Numbered from the stretch's first letter, positions 6,823 through 15,363 are shown. The stretch: 15,540 bases of DNA from an uncultured Lachnospiraceae bacterium (GCA_905207905.1 CAJLNC010000061.1:1-15540), one strand, 5' to 3'. The notes: a model not told the origin generated them from the sequence alone. Translations and numbers: made by a program.

Positions 6823-8169
6823 TCACTCTGCAATCAGATCCTGCTGCTTCATCACTGCGATCACATCGTACACATACTTGGCGCAAAGCTCATCGCTCTC
6901 TGCCTCCACCATCACCCGGATCACCGGCTCCGTGCCGCTCTCCCGCACTAAGATCCGTCCGTCATTTCCCAGCTCAGAAGCCGCTTTCTCAATTGCTTCC
7001 ACCACTGCCGGATTCTCCCTGGCTTCTTTCTTATCCGCCACCTTCACATTTTTCAGAAGCTGGGGATAAATCTTCACCTCAGAAGCCAGCGTGCCCAGAG
7101 TGGATTTTTTGTTGATCACCGCCTCCATGATCATCAGGGAGGTGAGGATACCGTCTCCTGTGGTGGCATGCTTGCTGAAAATAATGTGACCGGACTGCTC
7201 GCCTCCCAGACAGTTGCCATTGGCCAGCATATTCTCATACACATACTTATCTCCCACTGCAGTCTTTTCATATTTGATGCCGATCTTGTCCAGAGCCTTG
7301 TACAGTCCAAGATTGGACATAATGGTAGTGACAATGGTGTTGTTTTTCAGTTTTCCCTCTTCCTTCAGGTACTTTCCGCAAATATAAAGGATCAGGTCTC
7401 CGTCCACCACATTTCCATTCTCATCCACAGCGATACAGCGATCCGCATCTCCGTCATAGGCAAACCCCATGTCCAGCCCTTTTTCTGTCACAAACCGCTG
7501 CAGCTTATCAATGTGCGTGGAACCGCAGTCTCTGTTGATATTGGTTCCGTCCGGCTCATTGTTGATCACATAGGTTTTTGCACGAAGTGCGTCAAAAACA
7601 CTCTTGGCAATGGCGGATGAGCTTCCGTTGGAGCAATCCAGCCCAACCTTGATATTTTTGAAATCATGGCATGGGATAGAGATCAGATGTCCGATATAAC
7701 GGTTTCTTCCGGATGCAAAATCCACAGTACAGCCGATATCTTCTCCGGTTGCCAGCGGAAGCTCCTCGATCTCGCCGTCCAGATATGCCTCGATACGTGC
7801 TTCAATATCTGCGGAAATCTTCTGTCCGTTCTCATTAAGGACCTTGATCCCATTATCATTAAACGGATTATGGCTTGCGGAAATCATGATACCGCAGTCA
7901 AAATCTTCTGTACGTACCACATAGGATACACTTGGAGTTGTGGTTACATGAAGCAGATAGGCATCTGCTCCGGATGCGGTAAGTCCTGCCGCAAGGGCAT
8001 ACTCAAACATGTAACTGCTTCTTCTTGTATCCTTGCCGATCACGATCTTCGCCTTGTGATCTCTGCCGTAATACCAGCCGAGATAACGTCCCACACGAAA
8101 TGCATGATCTGCTGTAAGTTTTACATTTGCTTCACCACGAAAACCATCTGTTCCGAAATATTTACCCAT
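6823..8169 (-). CDS. glmM: Phosphoglucosamine mutase GlmM
   Basis: GlmM interconverts glucosamine-6-phosphate and glucosamine-1-phosphate, feeding UDP-GlcNAc for peptidoglycan. The 448-residue length is normal. It begins KYFGTDGFRG, has the phosphoserine loop SASHNP with Ser99 as the phosphorylated residue, the magnesium loop DGDADR (239-244), the sugar-binding GGEQSGH (322-328), and the phosphate-binding RESGTEP (409-415). AAGGAG lies six to seven bases before the ATG, which is 14 bases after the end of the nucleotidyltransferase gene, so the two are probably one transcript. The family also includes phosphomannomutases and phosphoglucomutases, but the N terminus and the GGEQSGH loop fit GlmM best. 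Confidence 0.93.
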   Translation of the reverse strand: MGKYFGTDGFRGEANVKLTADHAFRVGRYLGWYYGRDHKAKIVIGKDTRRSSYMFEYALAAGLTASGADAYLLHVTTTPSVSYVVRTEDFDCGIMISASHNPFNDNGIKVLNENGQKISADIEARIEAYLDGEIEELPLATGEDIGCTVDFASGRNRYIGHLISIPCHDFKNIKVGLDCSNGSSSAIAKSVFDALRAKTYVINNEPDGTNINRDCGSTHIDKLQRFVTEKGLDMGFAYDGDADRCIAVDENGNVVDGDLILYICGKYLKEEGKLKNNTIVTTIMSNLGLYKALDKIGIKYEKTAVGDKYVYENMLANGNCLGGEQSGHIIFSKHATTGDGILTSLMIMEAVINKKSTLGTLASEVKIYPQLLKNVKVADKKEARENPAVVEAIEKAASELGNDGRILVRESGTEPVIRVMVEAESDELCAKYVYDVIAVMKQQDLIAE

Positions 8170-8183
8170 AATGTTCTCCTTTA

Positions 8184-9101
8184 TTACTGATACAGTCCTT
8201 CCGGATAAACGCCGTCATCTGTAAGTTTTTTGAATGCAGCCTGTACAGATGCCTTATCCTCCTGATAGGTAACACCGAACCACTCGTCCTTTGTCTCAAG
8301 AACATCTACCGCTGCTTTTCCGGAATGGATCAGCTGGTCGATAAGCTCAGGAAGAAGATACTCTTTTTTGATGTCTCCCTCTTTGATCCCGCCAAGGAAC
8401 TCAACGAAGCCTTTCTCAAGGATCTCCATAAATTCCGGTGTCAGTCCCCACATATTCATGGAAACAAGGCTCTTTGTATCCAGTGTTTCTGCTGTACCAT
8501 CGTCATTTCTTGTCTCTGCGCCGTCTGCTGTCTTGAAGATGTTATGTGTCTCTGTAACGCCCACAAGCTTGCCGTCCTCAATATGGCACACTCCTCTTGT
8601 GACGCTTCCGTTGTCACTTAATGTATTTCCAAGGCGGAAACCTGCCATGCAGATGTGCATCGGGCCATCCTGCGGATGATCCTGTACCAGGTAGTCATGC
8701 ACCTTTACGTAGGCTTCTTTTCCGTAGTAGTCATCTGCATTGATCACAGCGAATGGCTCGGAAAGGACTTTCTTTGCTGCCAGTACAGCGTGTCCGGTTC
8801 CCCATGGCTTGGTACGGTCCGCCGGTTTTGTAAAATTGCCCGGAAGATCGTCGATCTCCTGGAATGCATAAGCAACTTCTGTAATGTTGGAGATACGGTC
8901 TCCGATCACTTTTTTGAATTCATCTTCAAGGTCTTTGCGGATGATAAATACGACCTTGTTGAATCCTGCCTCCAGTGCATCATGGATGGAATAGTCCATA
9001 ATGATCTCGCCCTTCGGGCCTACCGGTGCAAGCTGCTTGATTCCTTTTCCAAAACGGCTGCCGATACCGGCTGCCATAATCACCAGTGCTGTCTTTTTCA
9101 T
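8184..9101 (-). CDS. Sugar-phosphate nucleotidyltransferase family protein
   Basis: This 305-residue protein has a nucleotidyltransferase Rossmann-like fold. The nucleotide-binding signature is a variant: AAGIGSRFGKGIKQLAPVGP (10-29), where classical pyrophosphorylases have GxGTRxxPxTxxxPK. It also shows WGTGHA (100-105), the metal-binding NADDYYG (121-127), SMNMWG (214-219) and a late WFGVTYQ (274-280). AGGAGG lies eight bases before the ATG, and the gene ends in tandem TAA TAA. Because glmM follows directly, the two could cooperate in making an activated sugar, but GlmU is the usual GlcNAc-1-phosphate uridyltransferase and this protein lacks GlmU's left-handed beta-helix acetyltransferase domain. 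Members of this group are usually annotated only as nucleotidyltransferases; the sugar and nucleotide are unknown. Confidence 0.85.
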   Translation of the reverse strand: MKKTALVIMAAGIGSRFGKGIKQLAPVGPKGEIIMDYSIHDALEAGFNKVVFIIRKDLEDEFKKVIGDRISNITEVAYAFQEIDDLPGNFTKPADRTKPWGTGHAVLAAKKVLSEPFAVINADDYYGKEAYVKVHDYLVQDHPQDGPMHICMAGFRLGNTLSDNGSVTRGVCHIEDGKLVGVTETHNIFKTADGAETRNDDGTAETLDTKSLVSMNMWGLTPEFMEILEKGFVEFLGGIKEGDIKKEYLLPELIDQLIHSGKAAVDVLETKDEWFGVTYQEDKASVQAAFKKLTDDGVYPEGLYQ

Positions 9102-9120
9102 TTTCGTTTCCTCCTGATTT

Positions 9121-9150
9121 ATTATAATTTTTTGAACTCTGTAGCTGTAA
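9121..9150 (-). promoter_or_regulatory. Possible promoter before the nucleotidyltransferase gene
   Basis: On the minus strand, TTACAG (9145-9150) and TATAAT (9121-9126) are separated by 18 bases in the 56-base gap after prfA. The expected start of transcription would fall at or next to the ribosome site, leaving a very short leader of about 15-20 bases. This is possible but marginal, and the AT-rich gap could give the match by chance. Confidence 0.3.
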
Positions 9151-9157
9151 TCAGCGC

Positions 9158-10234
9158 TTACTCCTGTTCATTCAGCTTTGTCAGCTTTACTGCCTGGTCC
9201 GCTGCGATCAGACTGTCAATGATCTCATCTAGGTCTCCGTTAAGGATATTTTCCAAACGGTGAAGGGTAAGCTTGATCCTGTGGTCTGTTACACGTCCCT
9301 GAGGGAAGTTGTAGGTACGGATCTTCTCGGAGCGGTCACCTGTACCGATCTGGCTTCTCCTTGCCTCTGCCTCAGCGTCATGCTGCTTGGCAAGCTCCAT
9401 CTCATACAGACGGGAACGGAGCACACGAAGTGCTTTATCCTTGTTCTTAAGCTGAGACTTCTCATCCTGGCAGGAAATCACGATTCCTGTAGGGATATGA
9501 GTAAGACGTACTGCGGAGTCTGTGGTGTTGACACACTGACCACCGTTTCCGGATGCACGGAACACATCGAATTTACACTCATTGAGATCCAGATGGAAAT
9601 CAATTTCTTCTGCCTCCGGCATGATCGCTACCGTACAGGTAGAGGTATGGATCCTTCCGCCGGACTCTGTCTCCGGTACTCGCTGTACACGGTGAACACC
9701 GCTTTCGTATTTCAGTCTGGAATATGCACCCTCACCCTTGATCATGAAAGTAACTTCCTTGAAGCCGCCGATGCCGTTCTCATTGAGGCTGAGCATCTCG
9801 GTTTTCCAGCGGCGGGACTCCGCGTATTTCACATACATACGATAAATCTCTGCTGCAAAAAGTGCTGCCTCATCACCGCCTGCACCTCCACGGATCTCAA
9901 CGATAACGTTCTTGCTGTCGTTAGGGTCCTTCGGAAGAAGAAGGATCTTCAGCTCATGCTCCAGCTCCTCCACTCTCTTTTTTGCATCGGAAAGCTCTTC
10001 CTTAAGCATTTCACGCATCTCTTCGTCCTTCTCGCTCTCCAGCATGGAAAGACTGTCCTCGATGGTTTCCTTATTTTTCTTATATTCTTTATATGCGTCA
10101 ACGATTGGCTGCAGGTCGCTCTGCTCCTTCATCAGCTTCTGAAAATGTGCCGGATCGTCGGTTACTCCCGGTTCTCCCAGCTCATTGAGAAGCTCTTCAA
10201 AACGTACCAGCAGATCATCCAGTTTATCAAACAT
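9158..10234 (-). CDS. prfA: Peptide chain release factor 1
   Basis: RF1 reads UAA and UAG stop codons and triggers peptide release. The 358-residue length is typical. The order is an N-terminal coiled-coil domain (about 1-100, rich in Glu and Lys), [15 protein letters not shown] (113-127), the codon-reading tripeptide PET (187-189) in [15 protein letters not shown], and the catalytic GGQ (231-233) in [16 protein letters not shown]. The PxT motif marks RF1 rather than RF2, which has SPF. The start at 10234 is chosen over an upstream in-frame start because AGGAGG lies six bases before it and MFDKLDDLL is the usual beginning. It overlaps the end of prmC by eight bases, placing the enzyme that methylates the GGQ glutamine directly upstream of its substrate. 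Confidence 0.97.
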   Translation of the reverse strand: MFDKLDDLLVRFEELLNELGEPGVTDDPAHFQKLMKEQSDLQPIVDAYKEYKKNKETIEDSLSMLESEKDEEMREMLKEELSDAKKRVEELEHELKILLLPKDPNDSKNVIVEIRGGAGGDEAALFAAEIYRMYVKYAESRRWKTEMLSLNENGIGGFKEVTFMIKGEGAYSRLKYESGVHRVQRVPETESGGRIHTSTCTVAIMPEAEEIDFHLDLNECKFDVFRASGNGGQCVNTTDSAVRLTHIPTGIVISCQDEKSQLKNKDKALRVLRSRLYEMELAKQHDAEAEARRSQIGTGDRSEKIRTYNFPQGRVTDHRIKLTLHRLENILNGDLDEIIDSLIAADQAVKLTKLNEQE

Positions 10235-11114
10235 GTATTTCCTCCTGTTTCTGTCCAAGCACCACACGGTCAAGGCCCGGCAGATCCTTTACGATCTGAA
10301 CCCCGGTAAAACCGGCTGCTTTCATCATTGTACTGACCGCCTCCCCCTGGGTGCAGCCAATCTCATACAGAAGCCATCCGCCTGGTTTCAGGTACCTTCC
10401 GGCCTCTGCTGTGATCTTTCTGTAAAAATAAAGCCCGTCTTCCATTCCGTCAAGAGCCTTCCTCGGATCATGAAGGCGGACTTCTTCCATCAGTGTTTCA
10501 ATTTCTTCTGTTGCGATATAAGGCGGGTTTGAAATAAGGATATCATATTTCCCACTATCTTTTCCACCTTTTTCACAAAAATACGGTGCCGAGAACAGAT
10601 CGCTTTCCACAAAATCCGCCCGGTTCTCCACCTTTAGAATACCTGCATTCTTTTTTGCCACTTCCAATGCTTCCGGTGAAACATCCACACCGATCCCACA
10701 GGCATCCTGCCGTTCCAGAAGAAGGCTGAGCAGAATGCAGCCGGAGCCGGTACACATATCCAGGATCTCCGGTTTTTCCACATCCCCAAGGTGTTTCAAT
10801 GCCTCTTCCACCAGAGTCTCCGTATCCTGTCTCGGGATCAGCACGTTTTCGTTTACATAAAACTCATAGCCCATAAAAAAAGCCTGATGAGTCAGCTGCT
10901 GTACAGGAATATGTCCTGCCCGCCTGTCGATCAGCGTAAGATACTCTGCTGCGGTCTCATCAGACACCGGTTCATCTCCATGCGCAAAATAATATGCCCG
11001 ATTCTTTCCGGTCTTAAATTCCAGAAGGAGCCAGGCATCCAGCCCGGCTTCTTCCAATCCGTTATCTTTCAGTATTGTTGTACCTTTTTTCAGAAGGGAC
11101 TCAAGAGTCTGCAT
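10227..11114 (-). CDS. prmC: Release factor glutamine methyltransferase PrmC
   Basis: PrmC uses S-adenosylmethionine to methylate the glutamine of the GGQ motif in release factors. The 295-residue protein has an N-terminal helical domain (about 1-80), [20 protein letters not shown] (PRQDTE 94-99), the SAM-binding [10 protein letters not shown] (117-126), acidic GVDVSPEAL, and the substrate-glutamine clamp NPPY (196-199) in ISNPPYIAT. The ATG at 11114 is chosen over starts up to 39 bases upstream because GAGGAG lies seven bases before it. It overlaps the DUF1385 gene by 14 bases and prfA by eight, so the three are almost certainly co-translated. The family is distinguished from general N6-adenine methylases by the PRQDTE segment and the prfA context. 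Confidence 0.96.
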   Translation of the reverse strand: MQTLESLLKKGTTILKDNGLEEAGLDAWLLLEFKTGKNRAYYFAHGDEPVSDETAAEYLTLIDRRAGHIPVQQLTHQAFFMGYEFYVNENVLIPRQDTETLVEEALKHLGDVEKPEILDMCTGSGCILLSLLLERQDACGIGVDVSPEALEVAKKNAGILKVENRADFVESDLFSAPYFCEKGGKDSGKYDILISNPPYIATEEIETLMEEVRLHDPRKALDGMEDGLYFYRKITAEAGRYLKPGGWLLYEIGCTQGEAVSTMMKAAGFTGVQIVKDLPGLDRVVLGQKQEEIHV

Positions 11115-12099
11115 TTTCTGTCTCCTCTGTCTCATATGGGATGTCCAGGTCAAATTCCTCTTTCAGATAGGCGCGCCAGTCAAAAACAGCCTCAACTGCT
11201 TTGATGGCTACCTCTGCCATATCTGCTGTAGGCTCCTTTGTTGTGAATTTCTGCATGGCAAGACCTGGTTTACTCATAATGTTCGCAAATTTACTGTCTG
11301 TTCTTCCTGCCCACTGGATGATCTCAAAGGAAATCCCCGCAACTACCGGCACCATGAGAAGTCTTCCCAGCAGTCTCACCCAGTAAAACGGCACCGCCAC
11401 AAACACAAAATGCAGCACAATACTTACCAGCATGACCAGAAACAGAAAGCTTGTTCCACAGCGCTTATGAAGCCTGGAGCTCTTTAACACATTCTCTACC
11501 GTCAGAGGCAGACCATGCTCCACACAGTTGATACATTTGTGCTCCGCACCGTGATACATAAATGTCCTCTGGATATCCTTCATTCTGGAGATCAGGAACA
11601 TATATCCTATAAACAATGCCAGCTTCACAAAGGCTTCCACTATGGTGACCAGAAATTCCGAAGCACCTACCTCTCGGATCAGACTGGCCAGTACATACGG
11701 AAGAAACATAAAAGCAGCCACAGAAACCACCATGGAGATAGCTACCGTAATGTAAAGAAGCCACTTGAACTGCTTATCCTCTTTGGCTTTCTTTGCAGAA
11801 CGCTCTTCTTCTGTAAGCTGCTCATTCTTCCTGACTGTTTCCTCATCTTCCTCGTCTCCTGCGATCTCCGCAGAATACATCAGGCATTTCGTGCCTACCA
11901 CAAGAGAATCCACAAAGCTTACCACACCACGGATGATCGGTTTCTTCAGAAATGCGTGATTTCCGAAGATACATTTATAATCCTCTACCTTCAGCTCGAT
12001 CTCCTGGTCCGGGCGGCGCACTGCGATAGAATATTTGTCCTTGTGGCGCATCATGATGCCTTCCATGACCGCCTGTCCGCCGATATTCGATGATCTCAT
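11101..12099 (-). CDS. DUF1385 membrane protein (YqhQ-like)
   Basis: This 332-residue protein has the hallmark N terminus SSNIGGQAVMEGIMMR of the DUF1385 family (Bacillus YqhQ), whose biochemical role I do not know. Predicted membrane spans are about 113-140, 148-170, 216-238 and 245-262. A possible amphipathic segment PIIRGVVSFVDSLVVG lies at 54-69, an acidic charged stretch at 81-109, and the conserved YHGAEHK with two histidines (182-188) followed by CINCVEHG lies between spans 2 and 3. The His/Cys cluster could bind a metal, which is inference. AGGAG lies about seven bases before the ATG. The gene sits between rpmE and prmC, an arrangement I recall from many Firmicutes, so a link to ribosome or translation physiology is suggested by position only. 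Confidence 0.88.
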   Translation of the reverse strand: MRSSNIGGQAVMEGIMMRHKDKYSIAVRRPDQEIELKVEDYKCIFGNHAFLKKPIIRGVVSFVDSLVVGTKCLMYSAEIAGDEEDEETVRKNEQLTEEERSAKKAKEDKQFKWLLYITVAISMVVSVAAFMFLPYVLASLIREVGASEFLVTIVEAFVKLALFIGYMFLISRMKDIQRTFMYHGAEHKCINCVEHGLPLTVENVLKSSRLHKRCGTSFLFLVMLVSIVLHFVFVAVPFYWVRLLGRLLMVPVVAGISFEIIQWAGRTDSKFANIMSKPGLAMQKFTTKEPTADMAEVAIKAVEAVFDWRAYLKEEFDLDIPYETEETENADS

Positions 12100-12130
12100 T
12101 CATTCTCTCCTGTGCAAATTAAAAATTTTT

Positions 12131-12168
12131 CAGTTAAAGAAAGGTTGAGATTTCCCAACCTCAACCTT
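12131..12168 (-). terminator. Intrinsic terminator after rpmE
   Basis: On the minus strand, AAGGTTGAG and CTCAACCTT form a perfect 9-base-pair stem (12160-12168 with 12141-12149) around a 10-base loop, followed by TCTTTAACTG. The T run is interrupted, so termination may be partial, letting some transcripts continue into DUF1385, whose ribosome site is only about 30 bases further. No separate promoter for DUF1385 stands out. Confidence 0.7.
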
Positions 12169-12191
12169 CTCATTTCCTGTATTCGCAATAA

Positions 12192-12395
12192 TTACTTATT
12201 CAGGCCGTATTTCTTGTTGAACTTATCGATACGTCCACGAGCCTGTGTAGCCTTCTGCTGTCCTGTGTAGAACGGATGGCATTTGGAACAGATCTCAACA
12301 TGGATGTCCTCTTTAGTAGAACCTGTTACGAAAGTGTTTCCGCAGTTGCAGGTTACAGTTGCCTGATAGTAGTTCGGATGGATTCCTTCTCTCAT
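12192..12395 (-). CDS. rpmE: 50S ribosomal protein L31, zinc-binding form
   Basis: L31 is a small protein of the large subunit that bridges to the 30S head. The 67-residue protein reads [10 protein letters not shown], then CNCG with Cys16 and Cys18, then CSKC with Cys36 and Cys39, giving the four-cysteine zinc site of the RpmE type, as opposed to the cysteine-free paralog expressed under zinc limitation. The C-terminal [11 protein letters not shown] is basic. The ATG at 12395 is preferred over a GTG three codons upstream because AGGTGA lies about six bases before it and MREGIHP is the family start. It has its own promoter and is followed by a terminator, so a short separate mRNA is likely. 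A rho transcript could also read through, since no terminator is seen after rho. Confidence 0.97.
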   Translation of the reverse strand: MREGIHPNYYQATVTCNCGNTFVTGSTKEDIHVEICSKCHPFYTGQQKATQARGRIDKFNKKYGLNK

Positions 12396-12466
12396 GATTT
12401 TCACCTCTCTATATATTTAATATTATTCGTATTCAATTGACGAATTCCATTTTAAACAGCTTGCTA

Positions 12467-12495
12467 AGTATAACATAGCTTTCCGTAAAATGCAA
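12467..12495 (-). promoter_or_regulatory. Promoter of rpmE
   Basis: On the minus strand, TTGCAT (12490-12495) and TATACT (12467-12472) are separated by 17 bases, with TG one base before the -10 as in extended -10 promoters. It lies just after the rho stop and about 70 bases before the L31 start. The spacing and match to the housekeeping sigma consensus are good. Confidence 0.8.
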
Positions 12496-12500
12496 GGACT

Positions 12501-14021
12501 TTATAAAAATTTCTGTTTCTTTACAGTCTGTACCAGTTCTGCATTGTTCCTGGTTCTGGCAAAGGTATTCAGGATCTGTTCTACTGCCTCATCCGCTTTC
12601 ATTCCGTTAAGAGCTTTTCGCATAATATAAACCGCTTCCTGTTCATCCTTGCTGAGAAGCAGATCCTCTCTTCTGGTTCCGGATTTCTGGATATCAATGG
12701 CCGGGAATACCCGTTTCTCCTGTAATTTACGATCCAGGACAAGCTCCATATTACCGGTTCCCTTGAACTCCTCATAAATAACATCGTCCATCTTGCTTCC
12801 AGTATCCACAAGTGCGGTTGCCAGAATCGTCAGGCTTCCGCCCTCGCGCATATTACGGGCTGCGCCAAAAAATCTTTTGGGCATATGGAGAGCCGCCGGG
12901 TCAAGACCACCGGATAAGGTTCTTCCGCTTGGCGGGATGATCAGATTATAGGCTCTGGCAAGTCGTGTGATCGAATCCAGAAGAATAATCACATCCTGTT
13001 TATGCTCTACAAGACGGCGCGCACGCTCCACAACCATCTCGGAAACTCTCTTATGATGTTCCGGAAGTTCATCAAATGTAGAATAGATCACTTCCACATT
13101 CGGTCCCTGGATCGCCTCTCTGATATCGGTAACCTCCTCAGGACGCTCATCGATCAGAAGAATGATCAGATGCATATCTCTGTTATTCCTGAGGATAGAC
13201 TTGGCAACGTCTTTCAGAAGGGTTGTCTTACCTGCCTTTGGCGGAGATACGATCATTCCTCGCTGGCCCTTTCCGATAGGACTGATCAGATCCACGATAC
13301 GCATGGCCGTTGTACCGCCTGCACGCTCCATGACAAGTCTCTCATTCGGAAAGATCGGTGTCATATCTTCAAAATTATACCGTCTCTGTCCCTCACTCGG
13401 ATGGAAACCGTTAATGGAAGATACGTAGAGAAGGGCACTGAACTTCTCTCCCTGGGTCTTGATGCGGATATTTCCCTGGATGATATCACCTGTCTTTAAA
13501 TTAAAGCGGCGGATCTGGGAAGGAGAAACATAAATGTCGTTCTCACCCGGCATATAATTCTCACATCGGATAAAGCCATATCCATCCGGAAGGACCTCCA
13601 GGATCCCGTTAGCCTTTTCACCACTGTCCAGCTGGGTGGATTCTGACGGAACATTCCCGTTCTCCCTTGTAGCTTCCCGGTTATATTCACGGTTGTACTC
13701 TCTGCGGATATTTGTGCTTCTGTGTTCCTGCTCATTCTTATCACTACGATATTCCTTCCGCTGCTCCTGAAGTCCTTCCCCTGCCGGACGGGTACGATAT
13801 TCTGTTTTTTCCGAATCATAGCTTTTTTCTTTTACAGTATTTTCTGCCGGTGTACTTTTGTGTACTTCTTCGGGATTTCCTCTGTCGGACTCTTTGGCGT
13901 CCTCCTCCAGCATCCGCTCAATCAGTGCCGGTTTTCTCAGAGTAGAAATTCCCTTCATCCCTCTCGCCTTTGCCAGATCCTTCAGCACCGCCAGAGATAA
14001 TGATTCATACTTTTCTCTCAT
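12501..14021 (-). CDS. rho: Transcription termination factor Rho
   Basis: Rho is a hexameric RNA-dependent ATPase that ends transcription of untranslated RNA. The 506-residue protein has an N-terminal Rho_N helical domain (about 5-40, [19 protein letters not shown]), a hydrophilic charged insert (about 41-135), the cold-shock-like primary RNA site (about 138-205, with LPDGYGFIR and [12 protein letters not shown]), and the RecA-like ATPase. The ATPase shows the P-loop SPPKAGKTT (259-267), the Walker B strand DVIILLDS (343-350), and [13 protein letters not shown] (421-433). The insert makes it longer than the roughly 420-residue E. coli protein and includes a tandem REYN repeat. Inserts here are common in Clostridia and are usually disordered and RNA-binding. 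GAGG lies seven bases before the ATG. No hairpin terminator follows the stop. Confidence 0.97.
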   Translation of the reverse strand: MREKYESLSLAVLKDLAKARGMKGISTLRKPALIERMLEEDAKESDRGNPEEVHKSTPAENTVKEKSYDSEKTEYRTRPAGEGLQEQRKEYRSDKNEQEHRSTNIRREYNREYNREATRENGNVPSESTQLDSGEKANGILEVLPDGYGFIRCENYMPGENDIYVSPSQIRRFNLKTGDIIQGNIRIKTQGEKFSALLYVSSINGFHPSEGQRRYNFEDMTPIFPNERLVMERAGGTTAMRIVDLISPIGKGQRGMIVSPPKAGKTTLLKDVAKSILRNNRDMHLIILLIDERPEEVTDIREAIQGPNVEVIYSTFDELPEHHKRVSEMVVERARRLVEHKQDVIILLDSITRLARAYNLIIPPSGRTLSGGLDPAALHMPKRFFGAARNMREGGSLTILATALVDTGSKMDDVIYEEFKGTGNMELVLDRKLQEKRVFPAIDIQKSGTRREDLLLSKDEQEAVYIMRKALNGMKADEAVEQILNTFARTRNNAELVQTVKKQKFL

Positions 14022-14137
14022 ATTAAATCCTCTATTCTTAAATCTGATAAATTATATATTTGTTGTTTATGGAATCAGATACAACCTGACATGGCTGCAC
14101 TTTTTTTGAATGAAAGCGTGTTTTCAGCTTATGTTTC
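14022..14137 (-). promoter_or_regulatory. Leader region of rho mRNA
   Basis: From the predicted start of transcription near 14131 to the ATG at 14021 there are about 110 untranslated bases. The minus-strand segment ATCTG...ATAAA can pair with TTTAT...CAGAT (two 5-bp stems around a bulge and an AT-rich loop) just before the ribosome site. rho leaders are autoregulated in several bacteria, but I see no known family motif here, so a regulatory role is only inferred. Confidence 0.35.
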
Positions 14138-14167
14138 ATTATACACACCTTATAGAGTCTATTGCAA
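14138..14167 (-). promoter_or_regulatory. Promoter of rho
   Basis: On the minus strand, TTGCAA (14162-14167) and a perfect TATAAT (14138-14143) are separated by 18 bases. It sits between the metallopeptidase terminator and the rho leader, which is where a rho promoter is required because the upstream transcript ends in a strong terminator. Confidence 0.75.
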
Positions 14168-14204
14168 GAAATATTTATCGACATTTTTTTTATACTTTTC
14201 TCAC

Positions 14205-14247
14205 AAAAAAGAAAAAATCTGCCCGGGAGATCTCTTCCCGGACAGAT
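14205..14247 (-). terminator. Strong intrinsic terminator after the metallopeptidase gene
   Basis: On the minus strand a 12-base-pair stem (ATCTGTCCGGGA with TCCCGGGCAGAT, one G-U pair; 14236-14247 with 14217-14228) closes a 7-base loop and is followed by two T6 runs separated by one C. It lies about 24 bases after the stop codon and isolates the gene from rho. Confidence 0.93.
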
Positions 14248-14271
14248 CCAACGTTCCTGTATGCTTCTTTT

Positions 14272-15267
14272 TTAGCTCCAGAACGGTCCGTATATATCCA
14301 TGACCCTCTGGATACGTTCATCAGTAATTTTATTCAGAGCCGCCACGATCGCTGCATACGTTTTTGGTCTCTGTCTCTTAAGTGTTGACGGACTTGTTAC
14401 ATACTCAAGCACTGATTCTGCAAAATATTCTGAACTGTTCTGCGTTGCATAGCTTCTGTTGATACCTGTAAATTTGGATTTTTCGCTGTTATAAACTGCG
14501 GCAAAATCACTTGTTCTGTCTACGTTTCCCGCAACAAAAGCAAGGAAATGTCCCAGTTCATGGTAGATTGTCTCATTCTCAAAACGAAGGATGATGCTTC
14601 TTGAATGTGCGTTAAAGCAGCCTCCGTAGTTAACAGACGGATCGATCGTTACAGTAAATCCAAGCTTCTTGTAGGCTTTGAGCACCCTGCTGTCCATCTT
14701 CGGTGCAATGGAAGCAATATTGCTTACTGAATATTTGCTGTCCATGTTGATGCTTTCTACTTTTTTTGTGGAAGCTGCATTCGCTTTGCCGGCAGTAGCT
14801 GAAGCCGCCATGACTGTTGTGGTCGTCTGAATGGTTGTAGTTACTTTCCGTGTCTGAACGGCTGTTTTTGATTTCTTTGTGTATTTCTGTGTTGTTGCAG
14901 TCTTAACTGTCTTTAATGTTTTTACGGTTGTATTTCTGTTTGTTTTCTTTGTGGTCGTACTCTTCTTATTGGTAGTCGGAAGCTTCTTGGTATAAGTCTT
15001 GGTCGCCGCTTTTTTCAGCTTAACTTTTTTTCTGGTTGTCTTGGTATTTGAAGTCGTTTTGGTAGTCACCTTCGGTTTTGAAGCAAGTGGAGTGTCGTCC
15101 TCTGTGATGGTAGTCTCCACTACCGGATCTGTAAAATCCGGAAATTCCGGAACCTGTGACGACTGCCAGACATTAAAGCCACCTGCCAGTACAATAACAG
15201 CTGCAAGGCATCCTGCTAAAGCTTTTTTCCTGCCTGTAAAAATTTTATGGATATCTGTTCTTTTCAT
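14272..15267 (-). CDS. Membrane-anchored lethal-factor-like (ATLF/M34) zinc metallopeptidase
   Basis: The 331-residue protein has a short basic N terminus, one hydrophobic segment (about 16-34, ALAGCLAAVIVLAGGFNVW) that should act as a signal anchor, an acidic patch (about 40-60), a Thr/Lys-rich spacer of about 90 residues (62-155), and a C-terminal catalytic domain (about 170-331). The zinc motif is HELGH (236-240). Further on, Tyr273 and E280YFAE284 line up with Tyr728 and Glu735/Glu739 of anthrax lethal factor (HEFGH, then SYGRTNEAEFFAE) with the same seven-residue spacing, and LKRQRPKTYAAI resembles the lethal-factor tail. The family includes the clostridial Pro-Pro endopeptidases. The ATG at 15267 has AAGGTG about eight bases upstream; a GTG three codons earlier is possible. 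The gene is single, between a c-di-GMP riboswitch and a strong terminator. The substrate is unknown; a cell-surface protein is likely. Confidence 0.88.
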   Translation of the reverse strand: MKRTDIHKIFTGRKKALAGCLAAVIVLAGGFNVWQSSQVPEFPDFTDPVVETTITEDDTPLASKPKVTTKTTSNTKTTRKKVKLKKAATKTYTKKLPTTNKKSTTTKKTNRNTTVKTLKTVKTATTQKYTKKSKTAVQTRKVTTTIQTTTTVMAASATAGKANAASTKKVESINMDSKYSVSNIASIAPKMDSRVLKAYKKLGFTVTIDPSVNYGGCFNAHSRSIILRFENETIYHELGHFLAFVAGNVDRTSDFAAVYNSEKSKFTGINRSYATQNSSEYFAESVLEYVTSPSTLKRQRPKTYAAIVAALNKITDERIQRVMDIYGPFWS

Positions 15268-15330
15268 ATCATTCACACCTTTCTGAAAGCCGACGTTTCA
15301 GTTTCCAACCTAAACCGGATTTTAGGCATC

Positions 15331-15363
15331 AAAAAAGCCGCTTATTCTAACGAAATAAACGGC
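15331..15363 (-). terminator. Riboswitch expression-platform terminator
   Basis: On the minus strand, GCCGTTTATT (15354-15363) pairs with AATAAGCGGC (15337-15346), 10 base pairs with one G-U, around a 7-base loop, directly followed by TTTTTT. It lies between the c-di-GMP aptamer and the metallopeptidase start codon, about 64 bases before the ATG, where it can stop transcription before the gene. This is the usual design of a transcription-attenuating riboswitch. Confidence 0.88.

Noticed and set aside
9260..10309. Plus-strand frame of 349 codons opposite prfA
   Set aside because: The minus strand encodes a complete RF1 with GGQ and PET motifs; the plus-strand product has no family features.
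14776..15084. Thr/Lys-rich coding stretch considered as a non-coding repeat
   Set aside because: The repeat is in amino-acid composition only; there is no regular DNA unit, and the frame continues into a well-matched catalytic domain.
15199..15210. LAGC lipobox-like sequence at residues 17-20 of the metallopeptidase
   Set aside because: The cysteine is at the start, not the end, of the hydrophobic stretch, and basic residues lie directly before it, so lipoprotein processing is unlikely.
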